Position numbers and translations under genes: made by a program | Part shown: in pieces, positions 61,665 to 64,000 of the stretch | Position numbering within the stretch: the stretch's first letter is position 1 | How the letters are laid out: every line of letters begins with the position of its first letter | Notes under the pieces: generated by a model | Database searches by the model: none | Told to the model about the DNA's origin: nothing | Seen by the model: only the letters and a program-made list of their open reading frames with translations | Assembly (NCBI GenBank): GCA_033557465.1 | Contig: CM066041.1 | Span: 155,285,532 to 155,349,531 of the forward strand | Direction: 5' to 3' | Source: Ichthyophis bannanicus | Taxonomy: Eukaryota; Chordata; Amphibia; Gymnophiona; Ichthyophiidae | Length of the DNA: 64,000 nt

Positions 61665-62096
61665 CAGGGCTGGCCCAAGGATTTCTGCCACCCTAGGCAG
61701 ACGCCCCGGCTGTGCTGCGCCCCTCACACCATTGCCTCTCCCCATGCACTAAGCCATGCTAAGGCCCACCCCACTGTTGCAGATTCCGGTGGCGGGGTCA
61801 AGGGGGGGCACAGCTCAGCTCATTGGAAGACCATGTGTTTCAGCACACATGGCCTGCTGCTTTTGACCCCCCTTTGACATAACTTCAGGGGGTCAGAAGC
61901 GGCAGGCCACATGTGCTGAAGCACGTAGCCTGCTGCCGAGCCCACCCCCCCCCCCCCCCCCCCCCACTGCCTCCAGAATCAGCGGCAGCACCATGTGGAT
62001 CAGCACAGGGAAAGGGGATTGTGGCAGGCCATGTGTGCCGAAGAACTTGACCTGCCACCCATAGAGATCTGCCACCTAGCCGATGGGCCAGCCCTT
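61665..62096. mobile_element. hAT MITE in the Harbinger transposase gene
   Basis: The ends CAGGGCTGGCCCA (from 61,665) and TGGGCCAGCCCTT (to 62,096) are inverted repeats. The 8 bp duplication is ATCCTCAC (61,657-61,664) and ATCCTTAC (62,097-62,104), 7 of 8. The interior contains an imperfect palindrome (AGCACACATGGCCTGCTGC at 61,842 against GCAGGCCACATGTGCT at 61,902) and a 20-base C run at 61,946-61,965. No coding capacity. Confidence 0.88.
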
Positions 62097-62389
62097 ATCC
62101 TTACCCAATCCATGATCTATGCAAGTTTTAAGAATGGTGGAGTCTGTGGAGGCTGGCTACTGGGTAAGGTGACACTGAGATCACCCTCCCATGCCCACAC
62201 AGGCCTGACCAGGGGAACATTGCCACAAAGCAGACTGAGACAGCAAGCAGGATTGTCCCACAGATAGCAGATGTGTATAGAATGAAATGAGCCAAGACAA
62301 AGGGTGGATGTTGTATGGGACAGGTGTAGCCACCTGTTGAGAGCTGCTGTGAGAAATGTCAGTACCCAGTTCCAGTGCACAGGCCTCTA

Positions 62390-62623
62390 CTAGCGCTTCA
62401 ACTCCTCAATATCTCTGTTATTGTGCCATGTAGCATTGAGCTTGTGGCAGATAGCAAGCTTTTTGTAGGCACCCACTTGTGTGCCCTCATTGCCTATCAT
62501 AACATCCAGGTGAGCAAGGGTCTCCTGTAACATGTGGTTTAGCTCCCCCTCAGTGAAAGACGATTTTATTATGGGAATCTTTGGAGCCATCTCCCAGTGA
62601 GAAAAAAGGCTTAGGAAATGCAT
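62390..62623 (-). pseudogene. Harbinger Myb-like accessory protein
   Basis: On the minus strand the frame reads MAPKIPIIKSSFTEGELNHM, LQETLAHLDVMIGNEGTQVG and AYKKLAICHKLNATWHNNRD. The F(T/S)EEEL...LLQEV start is the Myb/SANT-like DNA-binding domain found beside Harbinger transposases, where it helps nuclear import and end binding. Met at residue 12 (MAPK) is the likely start. About 65 residues remain; the rest of the domain and a longer C-terminus are missing or out of frame. It converges on the transposase, as usual for these elements. Confidence 0.68.
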
Positions 62624-63115
62624 GTTTTAACTGTAGGGGTGTGACTGTCTGAGACTTCCATGTGTATATCCCCAAGACGTACATGACTGGAGATGTGGAA
62701 GTTTTCAGAATATGATGCACCCATATATGTCCCCACAAATGGGTTCGCTCACTTTGTCAGTTACACATGTCCGGGATGGTGGACAGGACATGGCAAAAAC
62801 AGCAAGTCCTAGACAAATTGACTGCTCATAATCTCAGAGCCACAGCAACCACTAAAGCATATCTTTAGAGAACATATGAAGATATATTGTATGTAAACTG
62901 CAATATGGTAGTCTCTCACTACTTTTGCAAAGCATTACTGTTTGGATCCATCAACTAACCTTGCGACTTCATTGGATGCACAGTTTTTTCAAGACATTCT
63001 TGATTGATGCGTCAACATGCCTTCTCCTCTTCTAAACACGGATTGCACATTCTGATTGAGCAGTGGTAGTAGCTATTAACATGCCAATAATACATGCTAA
63101 CTGCTTAACACAATT
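62624..63115. other. Harbinger 3' non-coding region
   Basis: AT-balanced DNA between the Myb-like frame and the right terminus, with no recognised coding motif. AACATGCCAATAATACATGC near 63,077 is the approach to the end. Confidence 0.45.
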
Positions 63116-63137
63116 TAGTAAACAGGCCCCTAAGCTC

Positions 63138-63425
63138 ATATCCTGTACACAAGTGTATTAACCACACATAACCATGAGAAAATTAATATGAGGGGAGTTG
63201 GATCAGGAAGAAGCAGTGAAAAAGGCTAGCATACTGACCTTGCACTGATACATTATACTCTGAGCAAACCACACCCCTCCTCCCAATCACATCAAGGCCA
63301 CCCAGATGCTGATCCCTCACCATGATGATAGAACAAGCCTGCCTGAAGTCCAGCTCCTTACACCCAGCCTCTTCCCTAACACAGAAAACAAACTGCCTCC
63401 TCAGGACTCCTCTAATTCCTCACAC
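63138..63425. other. Unassigned stretch
   Basis: No element recognised between the Harbinger right end and the GC-rich block. Confidence 0.4.
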
Positions 63426-63426
63426 T

Positions 63427-63825
63427 CAGGGCCGGATTTAGCTAGAGTGAGGCCCTACGCCATGAAAAATTGTGGGCCCCCCCCCATGTCCCCGTGCAGT
63501 GATAGACCCCCCTGTGCAGTCCTGGGCCCCCCCGTGTCCCCCCCCCGTGCCTCCGTGCAGTCCTGGGCCCGCCCCCGTGCAGTCCTGGGCCCCCCCGTGC
63601 AGTCCTGGGCCCCCCCCGTGCCCCCGTGCAGTCCTGGCCCGCCCCGTGCAGTCCTGGGCCCCCCCATGCAGTCCTGGCCCCCCGGACAGCATCGCGGCTG
63701 TCTGAGGGGCTTCAGAGGGAGCCCGCGCGAGGCCCCGGCTCCCTCTGTACAGCCGCCAGCGTGAAGAGCCTTTTCCTTCACGCTGGCGGCTGTTTCTGTG
63801 AAGCCGGGAATGCTGGGAAAGGTTA
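63427..63825 (+). repeat. GC-rich block with hAT-like end, minisatellite and hairpin
   Basis: CAGGGCCGGATTTAGC at 63,427 is a hAT-type end. About eight copies of GTGCAGTCCTGGGCCC-like units (16-30 bp) fill 63,495-63,680. A perfect 18 bp inverted repeat, ACAGCCGCCAGCGTGAAG at 63,749-63,766 against 63,776-63,793, follows with a 9-base loop. No right-hand hAT end was found before the CR1 tail. Long Pro/Gly-rich frames here are repeat translations. Confidence 0.7.
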
Positions 63826-64000
63826 AAGGGCAATAGTGTAGCTGGGTTTAAAAAAGGTTTGGACAAGTTCCTGGAGGAAAGGTCCATAAACCATTATTAA
63901 GAAGGGACCCAGGATATCAATGCTTGAACCAATACAAGCATTGTGGAACCTGTGTCCCTTGGGGAAACTGCTAGGTACGTATGACCTAGATTGGCCACTG
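63826..64000 (+). mobile_element. CR1-type LINE 3' end, cut by the window edge
   Basis: GTGTAGCTGGGTTTAAAAAAGG codes the SVAGFKKGLDKFLEERSINHY end of ORF2, followed by AAGAAGGGACCCAGGATATC and the usual 3' UTR. It is almost identical to 15,618-15,780. The window ends before the (TTATGTTC)n terminus. Confidence 0.92.

Larger units (their letters stand above)
59780..62390 (+). pseudogene. Harbinger transposase, in three pieces
   Basis: Piece 1 gives AVSKCIPQFPSAFLMRVSDY, the helix-turn-helix-like part. Piece 2 starts IAFPHIVQQGQ-like (61,411 onward) and reads LGVIDYIHVALRFPQREAIF with the first catalytic Asp, HNQKVFHSFNMQVVCNALGE, ITDVASISRSCHNVSILT. Piece 3 reads TQSMIYASFKNGGVCGGWLL, after which the expected GDxGY region is decayed (GKVTLRSP). 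A weak match to the C-terminal end runs to about 62,390. The reading frame joins well across both insertions when one copy of each target duplication is removed. The second catalytic Asp appears lost. Confidence 0.78.
59721..63137 (+). mobile_element. Harbinger transposon with two nested DNA transposons
   Basis: Transposase pieces (59,780-59,862, 61,411-61,664 and 62,105-62,390, plus strand) and a convergent Myb-like gene (62,623-62,390, minus strand) are the two genes typical of Harbinger elements. The right end TTTAGTAAACAGGCCCC at 63,116-63,132 resembles Harbinger-type termini. The transposase gene was split by a CACTA/Chapaev-like element (TTA duplication) and a hAT MITE (ATCCTCAC/ATCCTTAC duplication). 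The left end is not resolved. Confidence 0.78.

Noticed and set aside
63306..63887. Pro/Gly-rich frames on both strands
   Set aside because: They translate the GTGCAGTCCTGGGCCC minisatellite and flanking repeats.

Overview
The window reads as intergenic DNA from a large, repeat-rich vertebrate genome. I see no host protein-coding gene, no genuine tRNA or rRNA gene and no CRISPR array. Almost every stretch that can be explained is a transposable element or its remnant: CR1-type, L2-type, L1/HAL1-like and R2-type (restriction-like endonuclease) LINEs, two Ngaro-type tyrosine-recombinase retrotransposons of the DIRS order, a Ty3/gypsy element of the Gmr1-like arrangement, tRNA-derived SINEs, and hAT, Tc1, Harbinger and CACTA/Chapaev-like DNA transposons. 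Abundant CR1 and L2 together with Ngaro, Gmr1-like gypsy and active-looking hAT/Harbinger families suggest an amphibian, with a caecilian as best guess. A turtle or other tetrapod cannot be excluded from sequence alone.

Layout. 1-5.4 kb: unassigned DNA, a fold-back tRNA-SINE pair (1.33-1.85 kb), and an unclassified reverse-strand element split by a 1.79 kb hAT element (3418-5210) carrying a G-rich minisatellite. 5.6-12.5 kb: a reverse CR1 tail split by a 6.4 kb Ngaro element (Gag, RT-RNase H, tyrosine recombinase, SGNH hydrolase), itself holding an L2 tail. 12.6-15.9 kb: Tc1 fragment, L1-type ORF1 element, CR1. 15.9-20.4 kb: Gmr1-like gypsy remnant with integrase before RT, cut by a reverse CR1 and ending in a 467 bp LTR. 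20.4-28 kb: CR1, unassigned DNA, L2 RT fragment, a MITE, a 5'-inverted HAL1-like L1, CR1. 28-32.8 kb: a second, better preserved Ngaro on the minus strand. 33-42 kb: unassigned AT-rich DNA, palindromic MITE-like repeats, a SINE, an internally deleted R2-type LINE, and a perfect 49 bp hairpin at 40.5 kb. 42-50 kb: a four-level nest (CR1, L2, CR1, L2 tail) plus three hAT copies. 50-58 kb: a second CR1 lineage, CT-rich degenerate repeats, L2, a third CR1 lineage with a SINE in it. 59.7-63.1 kb: a Harbinger transposon whose transposase gene was hit by a CACTA/Chapaev-like element (3 bp TTA duplication) and by a hAT MITE (8 bp duplication), with the partner Myb-like gene convergent. 63.4-64 kb: GC-rich repeat and a CR1 tail running off the end.

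How the genes work together. The most complete system is the minus-strand Ngaro at 28-32.8 kb. A nucleic-acid-binding Gag overlaps an RT-RNase H reading frame, which overlaps a tyrosine recombinase with all expected catalytic residues, and an SGNH-hydrolase reading frame follows a conserved 3' splice-site-like tract. Both Ngaro copies share a 16 bp direct-repeat pair spaced exactly 86 bp apart near the 3' end, a candidate recombination signal. All other coding remnants are frameshifted, truncated or interrupted, so the window is mainly a record of insertion order.
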